A stretch of 64,000 nucleotides of DNA, from NCBI GenBank assembly GCA_910576205.1, contig CAJTHL010000005.1, positions 152,072 to 216,071 of the forward strand, in the 5' to 3' direction. This document shows, in pieces, positions 32,888-41,598 of this stretch. Made by a program: the position numbers and the translations under genes. The stretch is from Clostridia bacterium. GTDB taxonomy: Bacteria; Bacillota; Clostridia; Lachnospirales; Lachnospiraceae. A model generated the notes under the pieces. It did not search any database and had not been told where the DNA came from. It saw nothing but the letters and a program-made list of their open reading frames with translations. Position 1 is the stretch's first letter. Each line of letters begins with the position of its first letter.

Positions 32888-34003
32888 TTAAATCCCGGGC
32901 AGATACTGCCTGGCTATCCGGTCCTCTGGCCGGACGTCAAACAGGTACAGCGCCAGAAGGAACATCCATTCCAGAGGCTTCATAAGCAGATAGGTCACAT
33001 CAGCCCTTAAGGGCGTCTGCAAATGAAGAGACAGGGGATACCCATAGGTATCATAAAAATGCCTGAGATGCCGGTGAAAGGCAGGCAGGCGCTCCTCCAG
33101 AAGCTGCTCAAATGCATTCGCCACGCAAAGCTGACGGTTCACCACAATGCGCTCCCCTTTACGGATACCGTAGCGAAGAGGCTTTACAAGCTTTTCATCC
33201 CCCTGCATGGCCACAGTACAAAGATAGTGGGCGTCCGCCTCTATGGGCGGCGGGGAAATCTTTGTGGATAAGGTCCAGTCGCTGGTTTCGGTAAACGCCC
33301 GGATAACGCTGTCCGGCTGCTGTCCAAACAGGAGCAGAAGGAGAATGAGAACCACCAGAAGGGGCAGCAGAAGAAGCACCGCGTAGAGCGCCCATTTCCG
33401 GCTGTCGCGCAACAAATCGTTGCATTTCTGAAGCCAGGAAGCGGAATAGCTTTTTTCCTCCCTCATTTCCCCCTGGGTATGCACAATGCGGATTAAGAGC
33501 TCCAGGGCCCGCAAAAGGAAATTAAAGGGCACCAGGCAGAGAAGGCCGATAACCAGAAATTCGTCGCCCACCTCCTCCCCCATAAAAAGCTCCACCGGGG
33601 GAATATGACGTCCCATCTGAATCAGAATGAGCACATTTACCAGAATCCCCACATAGAGCCCGGAAATCAGAAGCACCTGGAGGAGGGGCGGCCACTCCTC
33701 TTTTCTGCATTTCAAGAGGATATAGCTTAAGAATCCCACTGCTGCAAACAAGAGGAAGGAGGGCGCATGGACGCTGGAAATAATCTCATGAAACATAAAG
33801 ATATCCCCGTAAATCCACACAGCCTCCTCCCAGGGCCTGGCAGATAACCCACTGTACAGCAGAAAGCTGTATAAAATTCCCAGGGTAAAAGCCACCGCCT
33901 CAAACCGGCCGGTTTTCTCCTTTTTCTGTATCAGGTACCAGATATTCATGCAGGTAAATACCGGACCTGGCAGCAGAAGAACCAGTATCATTATGATTCC
34001 CAT
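32888..34003 (-). CDS. DUF6688-like integral membrane protein
   Basis: A 371-residue membrane protein of unknown function that appears to belong to DUF6688. There are about six hydrophobic segments in the first 235 residues (MILVLLLPGPVFTCMNIWYL; AVAFTLGILYSFLLYSGL; FLLFAAVGFLSYILL; LLQVLLISGLYVGILVNVLI; FLVIGLLCLVPFNFLL; YAVLLLLPLLVVLILLLLLF). A soluble C-terminal domain (about 240-350) contains YLCTVAMQGDEKLVKPLRYG. AAGGGGG precedes the ATG. It stands alone between the C39-like gene and the flavodoxin. Confidence 0.65.
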   Translation of the reverse strand: MGIIMILVLLLPGPVFTCMNIWYLIQKKEKTGRFEAVAFTLGILYSFLLYSGLSARPWEEAVWIYGDIFMFHEIISSVHAPSFLLFAAVGFLSYILLKCRKEEWPPLLQVLLISGLYVGILVNVLILIQMGRHIPPVELFMGEEVGDEFLVIGLLCLVPFNFLLRALELLIRIVHTQGEMREEKSYSASWLQKCNDLLRDSRKWALYAVLLLLPLLVVLILLLLLFGQQPDSVIRAFTETSDWTLSTKISPPPIEADAHYLCTVAMQGDEKLVKPLRYGIRKGERIVVNRQLCVANAFEQLLEERLPAFHRHLRHFYDTYGYPLSLHLQTPLRADVTYLLMKPLEWMFLLALYLFDVRPEDRIARQYLPGI

Positions 34004-34098
34004 ACAGACGCCCCCTTTACATGGTATTTATCAGAATTATACCTTTTCCGGAAGCTGTTTTCTATAAAGGAATTCTTAATTTTTACAAAGCTCTGTCA

Positions 34099-35337
34099 CT
34101 ACTCAAATGCCCAGAGATTGCGCATCTGCCTCCTGAGATCATCAAACTCCCACAATTTCTCACTGCGGATCCTGCTGTTGGGGTCGTGTACCTTGATTTT
34201 TCCGTCCTTTGTCCCTGTAAGCACAATAAAATGTCCCGCCCTGGTAAAATCTCCCGGCCCCATGCTACAGATAATGGGGTGTCCGGCGTCCAGCTCCCTG
34301 ACTACCGCTGATTCGTCCGGGGATATCTCCCGCCCCTGGATTCCAAACCGGGCCGCTCCCTCAGACATAAGGCTCCATTTTGTCCCTGCTCCCGCCTCAT
34401 AGTAGCCGTTTTCCTGGGCGTAGCAGGCCACCGTGTAGGGCGTTATGGAATTGTCACCCGTAAGCCCTGCAATCACCATGGACAGGCAGGTGGGCCCGCA
34501 GCCGGTGCAGGCCAGCAGGCCGCCGCCGTATTCCCTATAGCCCCATCGCTCATCCCACTGGAGCAAAAAGGGCACCGTCCCCTTTTTCACATCCCCGATG
34601 GTATCCGCGGGAGACGTATCCTTCTTCTCAGGGTAATCCAGCACAAAATCCAGGGTTTCCGGGTTATTGGCAAGGGTTTCCAGAAGCTGCTCCGGATAAT
34701 TTCCGGAATTTTCCAGAATCTCCCTGACCCGGTCGTCCTCCTTTGCCAGCCCTTTAAGGCTCTCCTCCACCTCCCGGGAAAGCATCCCCCCGCTTTTTTG
34801 CGGCGTGGATACAGCAGACTCCATCTCCGCAGGATATTCCTTCACAGGCTTCTTATCGAGCCAGGGGGGTTCCTCTATCACCTTGAAAACCAGGGAAAAC
34901 AGCAGTACCGTCCCGGCAATGCCTGCCATAAGCTTTACGCATCCTCCCAGGAAAGAGGCTTTTTTCCGTTTGCGTTTTTTCCTTTTCCGGGAAACCGCTT
35001 TTTCCACCCTTATTTCCCTGGTATAAATCCGGTCTGCCTCCGCCTTTCTCCCGGGCTCCTGCCGTTTTCTGCGAGAATCCCTCTGGGCGCTGTCCTGGTA
35101 AATGTTTCCTCCAGTCTGCCGGGGCCTGCCGGTCTCCCAGCACTCTGTGCGAATTTCCCGCCGGGGCGTGCTTTTTTCCCGGCCCGTTCCGGCCCTTTGG
35201 GGCCCCGCCGTCCGCCGCCGTCCTGTCCTTTCCCTGTATGCTTCCTGCCTGCCGCCTCTTTCCGGATTCATGGGGGATTCACTCCTTCCGCCGCGAAATT
35301 CCTGCCAGTGTTCCTCTTTTCTCTGTGTGTTAACCAT
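34099..35337 (-). CDS. Membrane-anchored C39-like (papain-fold) peptidase
   Basis: A 412-residue protein. It has a very basic, Arg/Lys-rich cytoplasmic N-terminus (about 1-125), one transmembrane helix (MAGIAGTVLLFSLVFKVI, about 130-150), then an extracellular C39_2-type domain. The catalytic Cys is in TGCGPTCLSMV, the His in AGHFIVLTG and the Asp in VHDPNS. Start 18 bp after the racemase gene makes it the last gene of the van-like operon. Wall-linked cysteine peptidases of this type may trim peptidoglycan cross-links or cleave exported peptides; no target is known. Confidence 0.8.
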   Translation of the reverse strand: MVNTQRKEEHWQEFRGGRSESPMNPERGGRQEAYRERTGRRRTAGPQRAGTGREKSTPRREIRTECWETGRPRQTGGNIYQDSAQRDSRRKRQEPGRKAEADRIYTREIRVEKAVSRKRKKRKRKKASFLGGCVKLMAGIAGTVLLFSLVFKVIEEPPWLDKKPVKEYPAEMESAVSTPQKSGGMLSREVEESLKGLAKEDDRVREILENSGNYPEQLLETLANNPETLDFVLDYPEKKDTSPADTIGDVKKGTVPFLLQWDERWGYREYGGGLLACTGCGPTCLSMVIAGLTGDNSITPYTVACYAQENGYYEAGAGTKWSLMSEGAARFGIQGREISPDESAVVRELDAGHPIICSMGPGDFTRAGHFIVLTGTKDGKIKVHDPNSRIRSEKLWEFDDLRRQMRNLWAFE

Positions 35338-35355
35338 ATGCTCCCCTTATCTCGG

Positions 35356-36537
35356 TCAGTCCTCTGCCACAACTGGCAGACGAGTCCCTAATCTGCTTAA
35401 AAGTTCGTTGGTGATGGTTCCCGCCTGCTCTGCCAGCTCCTCCGCCCGGCCCAGCACAGTGGCCACATCTCCCGGTGCAGTCTCCGGAATATGGGTCACA
35501 TCCACCTCCATCTGGTCCATACAGATACGCCCGGTAACAGGAGCCTGCTTTCCGTGCAGCTCCACAAAGCCCCCCTTCAGACACCGGGGAATCCCGTCGG
35601 CATATCCAATCGTCAGTACCGCCACCCGCATAGGGGCTTTCGCGTGAAATTCCGGGCCATAGCTGACTGCCTCCCCAGGCTCCACCCGCCGCACCTGGGC
35701 CACCCGGGCCTTTATGGAGAGGACAGGCGTACCATGGAACCGTCTTTTTCCGGCTTCACTTTCCTGGGACCAGGTGCCGTCATTTCCCCGCAGCAGCTCC
35801 ATACTGCTGTGTACCCCGTAGAGGAAAATCCCGGGCCGCACCAGATTGCAGCCCTCTATGGGACCCTGCAAAATCCCGTAGCTGCTCTGCAGATGCCGGT
35901 CCCGGGGGCAAAGCCCCCTCTCTTCCAGAAAGGCGAGAAGCCCGGTAAAACGGCGGATTTGTTTTCCGGTGTGTTCCCGCTCCGCCAGGCTTTCCCCGTC
36001 CGCCATATTAAGGTGTGAGAAAATCCCCTGGATATCCAGGGATTTTTCCCCTAAAATACCGCAGATGGACTCCCTGTCGTTCCAGTTGACCCCCAGCCGG
36101 TTCATGCCGGTATTGATCTTCAGATGCACGGAGAGGCCGGGAGCCTCACGGACAATCTGTTTGCAGTAATTCTCGTCTACAATCGTCTGCATAAGGCCAT
36201 ATTCCCTTGCTTTTGGAAGGAGCGCCGGAGGCGTATAGCCCAGAATAAGAATCTTTCCGGAAATCCCCTTGTCCCGCAGGCGGATTCCCTCTTCCAGGGT
36301 AGCCACCGCCAGATCTGTAATCCCCTCTCTTAAGAGTACGCGGGCCGTCTCCACATCCCCGTGGCCGTAGGCATTGGCCTTGACTACCGCCATGATACGG
36401 ATTTTGCGCCCCTGTGGCTCCCGCTCTCCCACAAGCCCTCTGATTTCCCGGATATTTTCCGCAAAGGCTCCCTGGTTAATCTGACGCCAGGCACGAAACG
36501 TTCCCTTTGTATCCTCCGTTTTCTCTGTCTTTTCCAT
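35356..36537 (-). CDS. vanT: Alanine/serine racemase, catalytic half of a split VanT
   Basis: PLP-dependent fold-III racemase (393 aa). The PLP Lys is Lys53 (VVKANAYGHG), with HLNMADGE, RPGIFLYGV and the catalytic Tyr region VLTIGYADGIPR. The start is ATG 36537 (GGGAGGAGACGGG-ATG). In VanG/VanC clusters VanT is one protein with an acyltransferase-like membrane half and this racemase half, supplying D-serine. Here the halves are in different frames. The frame is open upstream to 36780, overlapping the membrane gene, consistent with a split or frameshifted vanT. A plain alr cannot be excluded. Confidence 0.82.
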   Translation of the reverse strand: MEKTEKTEDTKGTFRAWRQINQGAFAENIREIRGLVGEREPQGRKIRIMAVVKANAYGHGDVETARVLLREGITDLAVATLEEGIRLRDKGISGKILILGYTPPALLPKAREYGLMQTIVDENYCKQIVREAPGLSVHLKINTGMNRLGVNWNDRESICGILGEKSLDIQGIFSHLNMADGESLAEREHTGKQIRRFTGLLAFLEERGLCPRDRHLQSSYGILQGPIEGCNLVRPGIFLYGVHSSMELLRGNDGTWSQESEAGKRRFHGTPVLSIKARVAQVRRVEPGEAVSYGPEFHAKAPMRVAVLTIGYADGIPRCLKGGFVELHGKQAPVTGRICMDQMEVDVTHIPETAPGDVATVLGRAEELAEQAGTITNELLSRLGTRLPVVAED

Positions 36538-36629
36538 CCCGTCTCCTCCCTTCCAGTCGTGGGTCCCGGGGCCTTTCTTCATCCCTTTCCAGGCCTCTTT
36601 TGCACCTTTCGCGCCCTGCCCTTCCAGGT

Positions 36630-37940
36630 TTAGTCCCGCCGTTTCCTTCTGGCCCGTATCCGGCCCTTTCTTCTGCCGCGGGTTCCGGCGCCTTCCGCAA
36701 ATCCTCCCAGCCCCGCAAAAGCCCGGGCCGCAAGCGTCTTTCCAAGGGGGACCGCCACACAGAATCCCGCCGCCAGGCAACCGCTCACCAAAACCACGGC
36801 CCCATAGTGGAGCAGGCTGTTCTCAATCAAAGGCATAAATTTCACGGCCTTTGCCGCTCCCCGCACCAAAATAATTCCAATGGGGTGTAAGAGATACATC
36901 CAGGTAGTCCATGTGGGCAGGGAAAGCCCTGGAAGCCTTCCGTGGAAATCCCCTTCCGCCCTCTCTCTTCTGGCTCCCACTCCGCCGCTTCCTCTGGTTT
37001 TTCCTTCCCGGCTCCCGGGCGTTTTCCCCACAAGCAGGAAAAAAAGAAATCCCATTACCGCAGGCAGGAATACATACATGCTGTCGTGACGCTGCCAGCC
37101 TTTTCCGTGAAGCCAGATTCCCTCCGCAAGCATGAGAATAAAAGAAACACAAAAGCCGGTCTCACCCACATATGCCCCCGGGAGGGAAGCCGCGTCCGGG
37201 CCTGCCGCATTTCTTACGCCGCCTTCCTCCCCACGCCGCCTCATTTCCCTTAGAATCCCCATTCTGGCCAGGCCGTACCCCAGCCACAAAAAAACAGGCA
37301 CAAAGAACACGCCGTTTCTCGTATAGGGGCTGACGCCAAAAATCCAGTCATAAAATGCCTTTGCCGGCTCCCACTGGCTTACCAGGCCATAGTAGCTGTC
37401 TCCTCCAAGGCCTGTCAGATACAACATAAAGCTAAGCAGCAGCACTCCGCTATAGCTGAAAGCCCGGCCCGCCAGGTAAACCAGAAGAAGTCCCAGAATC
37501 ACCCCCGGAAGATACCACAGGTGATAGAAGGTTCCCTCAAAGACCAGCTCCCCAACCACCCGGGAAATCCGGAAAGACCCTTTGAGATTTCCTGCGTACC
37601 AGTTCACAGGCAGGTAGAGGAGAATAGAAAAGCCGTAGAGCAAAAGCTGCTTCCTCTCATAATCCCGGAAATATTCCCCCGGCGTCCGCCCGGCACGGCT
37701 TAATCCTGCTTTTTCCAGAAGCCTTCCCGGCATAAGACAGCGGGGAAGGACAAAATACCCTGTCACCATAAGGAAAAAGGGCACCGCCACCCGGGCTATG
37801 ACCCTGGTGAGAATAAAATCCGCCGTCTCCGAAAATATCATAAGGGGCGAGGTATGAATGGCCACAATCAGAAGGGCCGCCGCCACCCGGAAGGCATCAA
37901 TCCGCCAGTTCCGCCCAGGCATACGCTTTGCTATGCTCAT
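36630..37940 (-). CDS. vanT: Acyltransferase-3-like membrane protein, membrane half of VanT
   Basis: Polytopic protein (436 aa) of the acyltransferase-3 family. It begins RNWRIDAFRVAAALLIVAIHTSPL, has about ten transmembrane segments and conserved AVPFFLMVTGYF and TTWMYLLHPIGIILVRG. In VanT this domain is fused to the racemase and is thought to take up L-serine. The start at 37940 overlaps the vanXY stop as ATGA, so it is translationally coupled. The stop at 36630 falls after a basic tail (RGRRKGRIRARRKRRD) in another frame from the racemase, suggesting either gene fission or a recent frameshift. Confidence 0.8.
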   Translation of the reverse strand: MSIAKRMPGRNWRIDAFRVAAALLIVAIHTSPLMIFSETADFILTRVIARVAVPFFLMVTGYFVLPRCLMPGRLLEKAGLSRAGRTPGEYFRDYERKQLLLYGFSILLYLPVNWYAGNLKGSFRISRVVGELVFEGTFYHLWYLPGVILGLLLVYLAGRAFSYSGVLLLSFMLYLTGLGGDSYYGLVSQWEPAKAFYDWIFGVSPYTRNGVFFVPVFLWLGYGLARMGILREMRRRGEEGGVRNAAGPDAASLPGAYVGETGFCVSFILMLAEGIWLHGKGWQRHDSMYVFLPAVMGFLFFLLVGKTPGSREGKTRGSGGVGARRERAEGDFHGRLPGLSLPTWTTWMYLLHPIGIILVRGAAKAVKFMPLIENSLLHYGAVVLVSGCLAAGFCVAVPLGKTLAARAFAGLGGFAEGAGTRGRRKGRIRARRKRRD

Positions 37941-38785
37941 ATCCGCCTCCATACAGTCCTTATTATGCCTCCCCGGTTGTCGCCGGAGATCTGGTACAGC
38001 CTGTTTTCCGGCACCTGCAACAGAGCTTCCTCCCCGCATACCCGGCAATAGCCGATAGAAAACTGCCAGCCCTCCTCCTGCCACACCAGTTCCCGCTTAC
38101 CCAGGGGATAATTCTGCAAATCGTCCAGATATTCCTCCAGACACATTCCCCTGGACTTCATAATCCTTGCATGGGGCGTCCCCACATACCGGAAGTGCCA
38201 GGGCTCCGGGGAAATCCCGGTAAGCTTCTTTTTGTCCTTCTGGTAACGCTCCACAAACCCGTAGGCCGCCGCCTTTTCCCGGAATTCCTGGCAGATTCCC
38301 CTGTAGGGAAAGGAGGGGCAGATATAGTCGATCTCCTCCGTAAGCTCCCCCAGATCCACCGCAAGGCCGGTCTCATGCTCGCTGCATCCCGGAAAAGCCA
38401 CATAGGAGCGGGTAAATACCTCCCCCTTCTCCCGAAGGGATTTCCCGTAGAGCTCCTGCTGCTCCCACTCCTTCCGGTATCCGCTGACCAATGCGATTTT
38501 TCCGGGCCCGGACAGACTTTGCAGGGCAAAGCGCAGCATACGGGCCGTCTCCTGCTCCAGGGCCAGCATGCGGAAACCTCCGCCAGGAAGCGGCTCCTTA
38601 TCCTCCGGAAAGCCTGTAAGCCGCTCCTCTGGAATCCGGCTTTTTAAAGGTGTCTTCCGGTTTACCAGAATCAAGGTGCCCTGCTCCGTCTGCTCCCTGG
38701 GAATCCTAAGACAAATCTCCTCTGGAAGCTCTGCTCTTTGCCCGTCTCTGCCCGGTTCCGGATTTCTCCTCTTTGCCTCTCTCAT
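37937..38785 (-). CDS. vanXY: D,D-carboxypeptidase/dipeptidase, VanXY-type
   Basis: M15B zinc peptidase (282 aa). The SxHxxGxAxD motif is CSEHETGLAVDLG (Ser135, His137, Asp144) and the catalytic Glu/His are in SPEPWHF (Glu194, His197). VanXY enzymes cleave D-Ala-D-Ala and pentapeptide ends so that only D-Ser-ended precursors remain. It has no signal peptide, as expected for cytoplasmic VanXY. It overlaps both neighbours as ATGA (38782-38785 and 37937-37940). The last 50 residues include two Cys (GYCRVCGEE) not needed for catalysis. Confidence 0.87.
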   Translation of the reverse strand: MREAKRRNPEPGRDGQRAELPEEICLRIPREQTEQGTLILVNRKTPLKSRIPEERLTGFPEDKEPLPGGGFRMLALEQETARMLRFALQSLSGPGKIALVSGYRKEWEQQELYGKSLREKGEVFTRSYVAFPGCSEHETGLAVDLGELTEEIDYICPSFPYRGICQEFREKAAAYGFVERYQKDKKKLTGISPEPWHFRYVGTPHARIMKSRGMCLEEYLDDLQNYPLGKRELVWQEEGWQFSIGYCRVCGEEALLQVPENRLYQISGDNRGGIIRTVWRRI

Positions 38786-39822
38786 AGCCCTTCCTCCAGA
38801 AGAAGCCCGATAAGCTCCTCAAAGGAATACCCCGCGCCCTTCATCATATTGGGGAAACGGCTGTGGGAGGTAAATCCCGGGATGGTATTCACCTCGTTAA
38901 ATACCAGCTTCCCGTCCGGCTGCAAAAAGAGATCCACCCTGGCAAATCCCTTACAGTCCAGAGCCCGGTAAATGCGCCTGGCCGTATCCTGGATGGCTTT
39001 TTCCGTCTCTGTGGAAACTCTTGCGGGCATGTGAATCTGAGAAGTCTGAAGAGTGTATTTCTCATGGAAATCAAAGAACCCGTCGGAGAGCTCAATCTCG
39101 TCCGCCCGTCCCGCAATCAGCTTTTTACCCCCTATCACGGCGCAGCCCACCTCAAACCCCTCTATCAATTCCTCTATGACAAGCGTTTCGTCGTAGGAAA
39201 ACGCCTCCTTTACCGCCGCTTCCAGGCATTCCCCGGAGGACACTCTGGTGATGCCAAAGGAAGAACCGGCCCGCAGGGGCTTTATAAACAAGGGATACCC
39301 TAAGGCGTCCGCCTTTTCCCTGATTTCCTCCATGGAAGCCCCCGCCCTGAAGCAGTATCCCTTTGGAACAGGGATACCCGCCTCCTTTGCCAGGAGATGG
39401 GCCCGGTGCTTATCCATACAGAGGGCGGAGGCCAGGACGCCGCATCCGATCACCGGAATGCCAGCCAGGTCACAGACCCCCTGCACCGTGCCGTCCTCCC
39501 CGTTTTTCCCGTGGAGAATGGGCAGCACGCCGTCAAGGTACACGGTTTTCACCTGCCCGTCCCGCCGGACAAACAGGCCGTGATCCTTCCGGCTTAAGGA
39601 AATCTGCGCGGGAAACAAGGGCCCCTCCTCCTGCCAGGTATCCTCCAGAATATTTTCCAGGGAGCCCTCATAGACGTACCAGTCCCCCTCCTTTGTGATA
39701 CCCACCAGAACGCGCTCGTATTTTTCTGTGGAAATAGCTTTGCAGACGGAATAAGCGGATTGCAGGGACACCCCGTATTCGCTGGAACATCCCCCAAATA
39801 AAACTGCTATGGTATGTCTCAT
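38782..39822 (-). CDS. vanG: D-alanine--D-serine ligase, VanG-type
   Basis: ATP-grasp ligase (346 aa) that makes D-Ala-D-Ser for peptidoglycan precursors with low vancomycin affinity. The sequence follows VanG closely (AVLFGGCSSEYGVSLQSAYS, VLPILHGKNGEDGT, DEIELSDGFFDFHEKYTL, NTIPGFTSHSRFPNMMKG). The omega loop EKYTL (254-258) and Arg322 in TSHSRFP are the residues associated with D-Ser selection; ordinary Ddl has Leu or Met at the latter site. GAGGAGG precedes the ATG. VanR-box-like repeats lie about 80-110 bp upstream. Confidence 0.9.
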   Translation of the reverse strand: MRHTIAVLFGGCSSEYGVSLQSAYSVCKAISTEKYERVLVGITKEGDWYVYEGSLENILEDTWQEEGPLFPAQISLSRKDHGLFVRRDGQVKTVYLDGVLPILHGKNGEDGTVQGVCDLAGIPVIGCGVLASALCMDKHRAHLLAKEAGIPVPKGYCFRAGASMEEIREKADALGYPLFIKPLRAGSSFGITRVSSGECLEAAVKEAFSYDETLVIEELIEGFEVGCAVIGGKKLIAGRADEIELSDGFFDFHEKYTLQTSQIHMPARVSTETEKAIQDTARRIYRALDCKGFARVDLFLQPDGKLVFNEVNTIPGFTSHSRFPNMMKGAGYSFEELIGLLLEEGL

Positions 39823-39881
39823 ATCGGAAACCTCCTCGTGATTTTCTTGATATCATAACCATAGCAGAAAGAAATATTTAT

Positions 39882-39931
39882 TTTATATAGAAGAACGGTA
39901 GAATTTCTTATGAAAATCTTATCAATTTCTT
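39882..39931 (-). promoter_or_regulatory. VanR-type boxes and promoter of vanG-vanXY-vanT
   Basis: On the minus strand AAGAAATT occurs twice, 22 bp apart (39931-39924 and 39909-39902), the downstream one as TCATAAGAAATT. This resembles the VanR consensus TCGTANGAAAWT. A -10-like TATAAA (39887-39882) lies 17 nt beyond the place where a -35 would be, and the second box covers that -35. This is the layout expected of a response-regulator-activated promoter. Confidence 0.6.
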
Positions 39932-39936
39932 GAAAA

Positions 39937-41562
39937 TCAGGAAACGCTCATTTCCCGGATGATTTTCCGCAGTTTTAAGATCATTGAGGGCGCCACGGAA
40001 AGCTCGTCAAGCCCCATGCGGACAAATTTCTCCGTAAGCGACGTGTCGGCTCCCAGTTCCCCGCAGATGCCCGCCCATATGCCGTGCTTATGGGCGTTTT
40101 CCACCACCATGCCGATCATCCGCAGAATGGCCTTGTGACAGGGATTGTAAAAATCTTCCAGTTTTTCATTCTGCCGGTCAATGGCCAGGGTGTACTGGGT
40201 GAGATCGTTTGTCCCGATGCTGAAAAAATCCACAAGCTCTGCCAGCTCGTCGCTAATCATAACCGCCGCAGGGGTCTCTATCATAACGCCCTGTTTGGGG
40301 ATGCGGTAAGACGCCCCTGCCGCTTCCAGCTCCTGCCGGGCTTCCTCCACAAGGGCATAAATCCTCTGCACCTCCTCCACAGAGGTAATCATGGGATACA
40401 TAACCAGGATATTTCCAGATACAGCCGCCCGGAGAACGGCCCTAAGCTGGGTCTTGAAAATATCCGGCTGTTTCAGGCAGATGCGGATAGCCCGGTAACC
40501 CATGGCCGGATTCTTCTCCTCTCCCAGGTGAAAATAATCCGCCTGCTTGTCGGCCCCCATATCCAGGGTCCGGATAATCACCCTTTTCTCCCCCATCATC
40601 CGGGCTACCTGCTTGTAGGTCTGGAACTGCTCCTCCTCTGTGGGAAACTCCTTCCTGCCAAGATAAAGGAACTCGCTGCGGAAGAGGCCGATTCCCCCCG
40701 CGTCATTTTCCAGGGCAAGCCTTGCGTCCTCCAGGCTTCCGATATTGGCACAGATGCGGATGCTTCTGCCGTCCCTTGTGACATTTTCCTTTCCCTTAAG
40801 GCTTTCCAGCAGGCGAAGCTTCTCCTGCTCCTCCTCCATCCGCACTCTGGCCCACTCCCGCTCCCCCTTTGATGGCTCAAAGATCACCCTTCCCCCAAAG
40901 CCGTCCACAAGGGCCTCCATCCCTGTGTGAAGCCTTGAAAGCTCCAGGGGCACCCCCATAAGAGCGGGAATATTCATCATCCTGGCCAGAATGGCCACGT
41001 GGGAGCTGGCAGAGCCATGCACCGTCACTAAGGCCAGAATGTTATCCCTGTCCATCTGCACTATCTCACCGGGAGTCAGATCGTCCGCTACAATAACAGA
41101 AGGCCCGTCCACAGACAAATCTGCCTCCTTATATCCCTCCAGAATACCGATCAGCCGGTTGGAGATATCCCTCACGTCCGCGGCCCGGGCCTTCATGTAG
41201 TCGTCCTCCATGCCAGAAAACATTTCCGCAAAGCTCTCCCCGGCCACAGCCACCGCATAGGCCCCGTTTACCTGTTCCGTCTGTATGACCGTGCAGATGG
41301 CGTTTAAATACTCCTCGTCCCCAAGCATGGTCCCATAAGCCTCAAAGATGGCCGCCCCCGGCTCCCCCACCTCCGTAAAGGCCTTGTCAAAAAGCGCCTT
41401 TAGCTGTTGACGGGCCTTAACCGCCGCCGCCTTTACCCGCTCAATCTCTCCCGCCGGGTCGTCAGTCTTTCGCCGTCCCACCTGGCTGTCCCGCCTCTCA
41501 AGCAGGGTAATGGGGCCCACAACGATTCCCCTGGAAACCGGTTTCCCGCAAAACTCCTTCAT
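39937..41562 (-). CDS. ptsI: PTS enzyme I (phosphoenolpyruvate-protein phosphotransferase)
   Basis: Complete 541-residue enzyme I that passes phosphate from PEP to HPr. The active His188 is in VHGSASSHVAILAR; PEP-barrel motifs GLFRSEFLYLGR, RTLDMGADKQ, NPAMGYRAIR and the Cys in GICGELGAD are intact. It lies 36 bp after vanS and is followed by the vanG promoter, so it could be co-transcribed with vanRS. ptsH is not adjacent. AGGGGG precedes the ATG. Confidence 0.95.
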   Translation of the reverse strand: MKEFCGKPVSRGIVVGPITLLERRDSQVGRRKTDDPAGEIERVKAAAVKARQQLKALFDKAFTEVGEPGAAIFEAYGTMLGDEEYLNAICTVIQTEQVNGAYAVAVAGESFAEMFSGMEDDYMKARAADVRDISNRLIGILEGYKEADLSVDGPSVIVADDLTPGEIVQMDRDNILALVTVHGSASSHVAILARMMNIPALMGVPLELSRLHTGMEALVDGFGGRVIFEPSKGEREWARVRMEEEQEKLRLLESLKGKENVTRDGRSIRICANIGSLEDARLALENDAGGIGLFRSEFLYLGRKEFPTEEEQFQTYKQVARMMGEKRVIIRTLDMGADKQADYFHLGEEKNPAMGYRAIRICLKQPDIFKTQLRAVLRAAVSGNILVMYPMITSVEEVQRIYALVEEARQELEAAGASYRIPKQGVMIETPAAVMISDELAELVDFFSIGTNDLTQYTLAIDRQNEKLEDFYNPCHKAILRMIGMVVENAHKHGIWAGICGELGADTSLTEKFVRMGLDELSVAPSMILKLRKIIREMSVS

Positions 41563-41598
41563 ATTTCTGCCCCCTAAAACTTCCCCAAAAAGGCTTTC

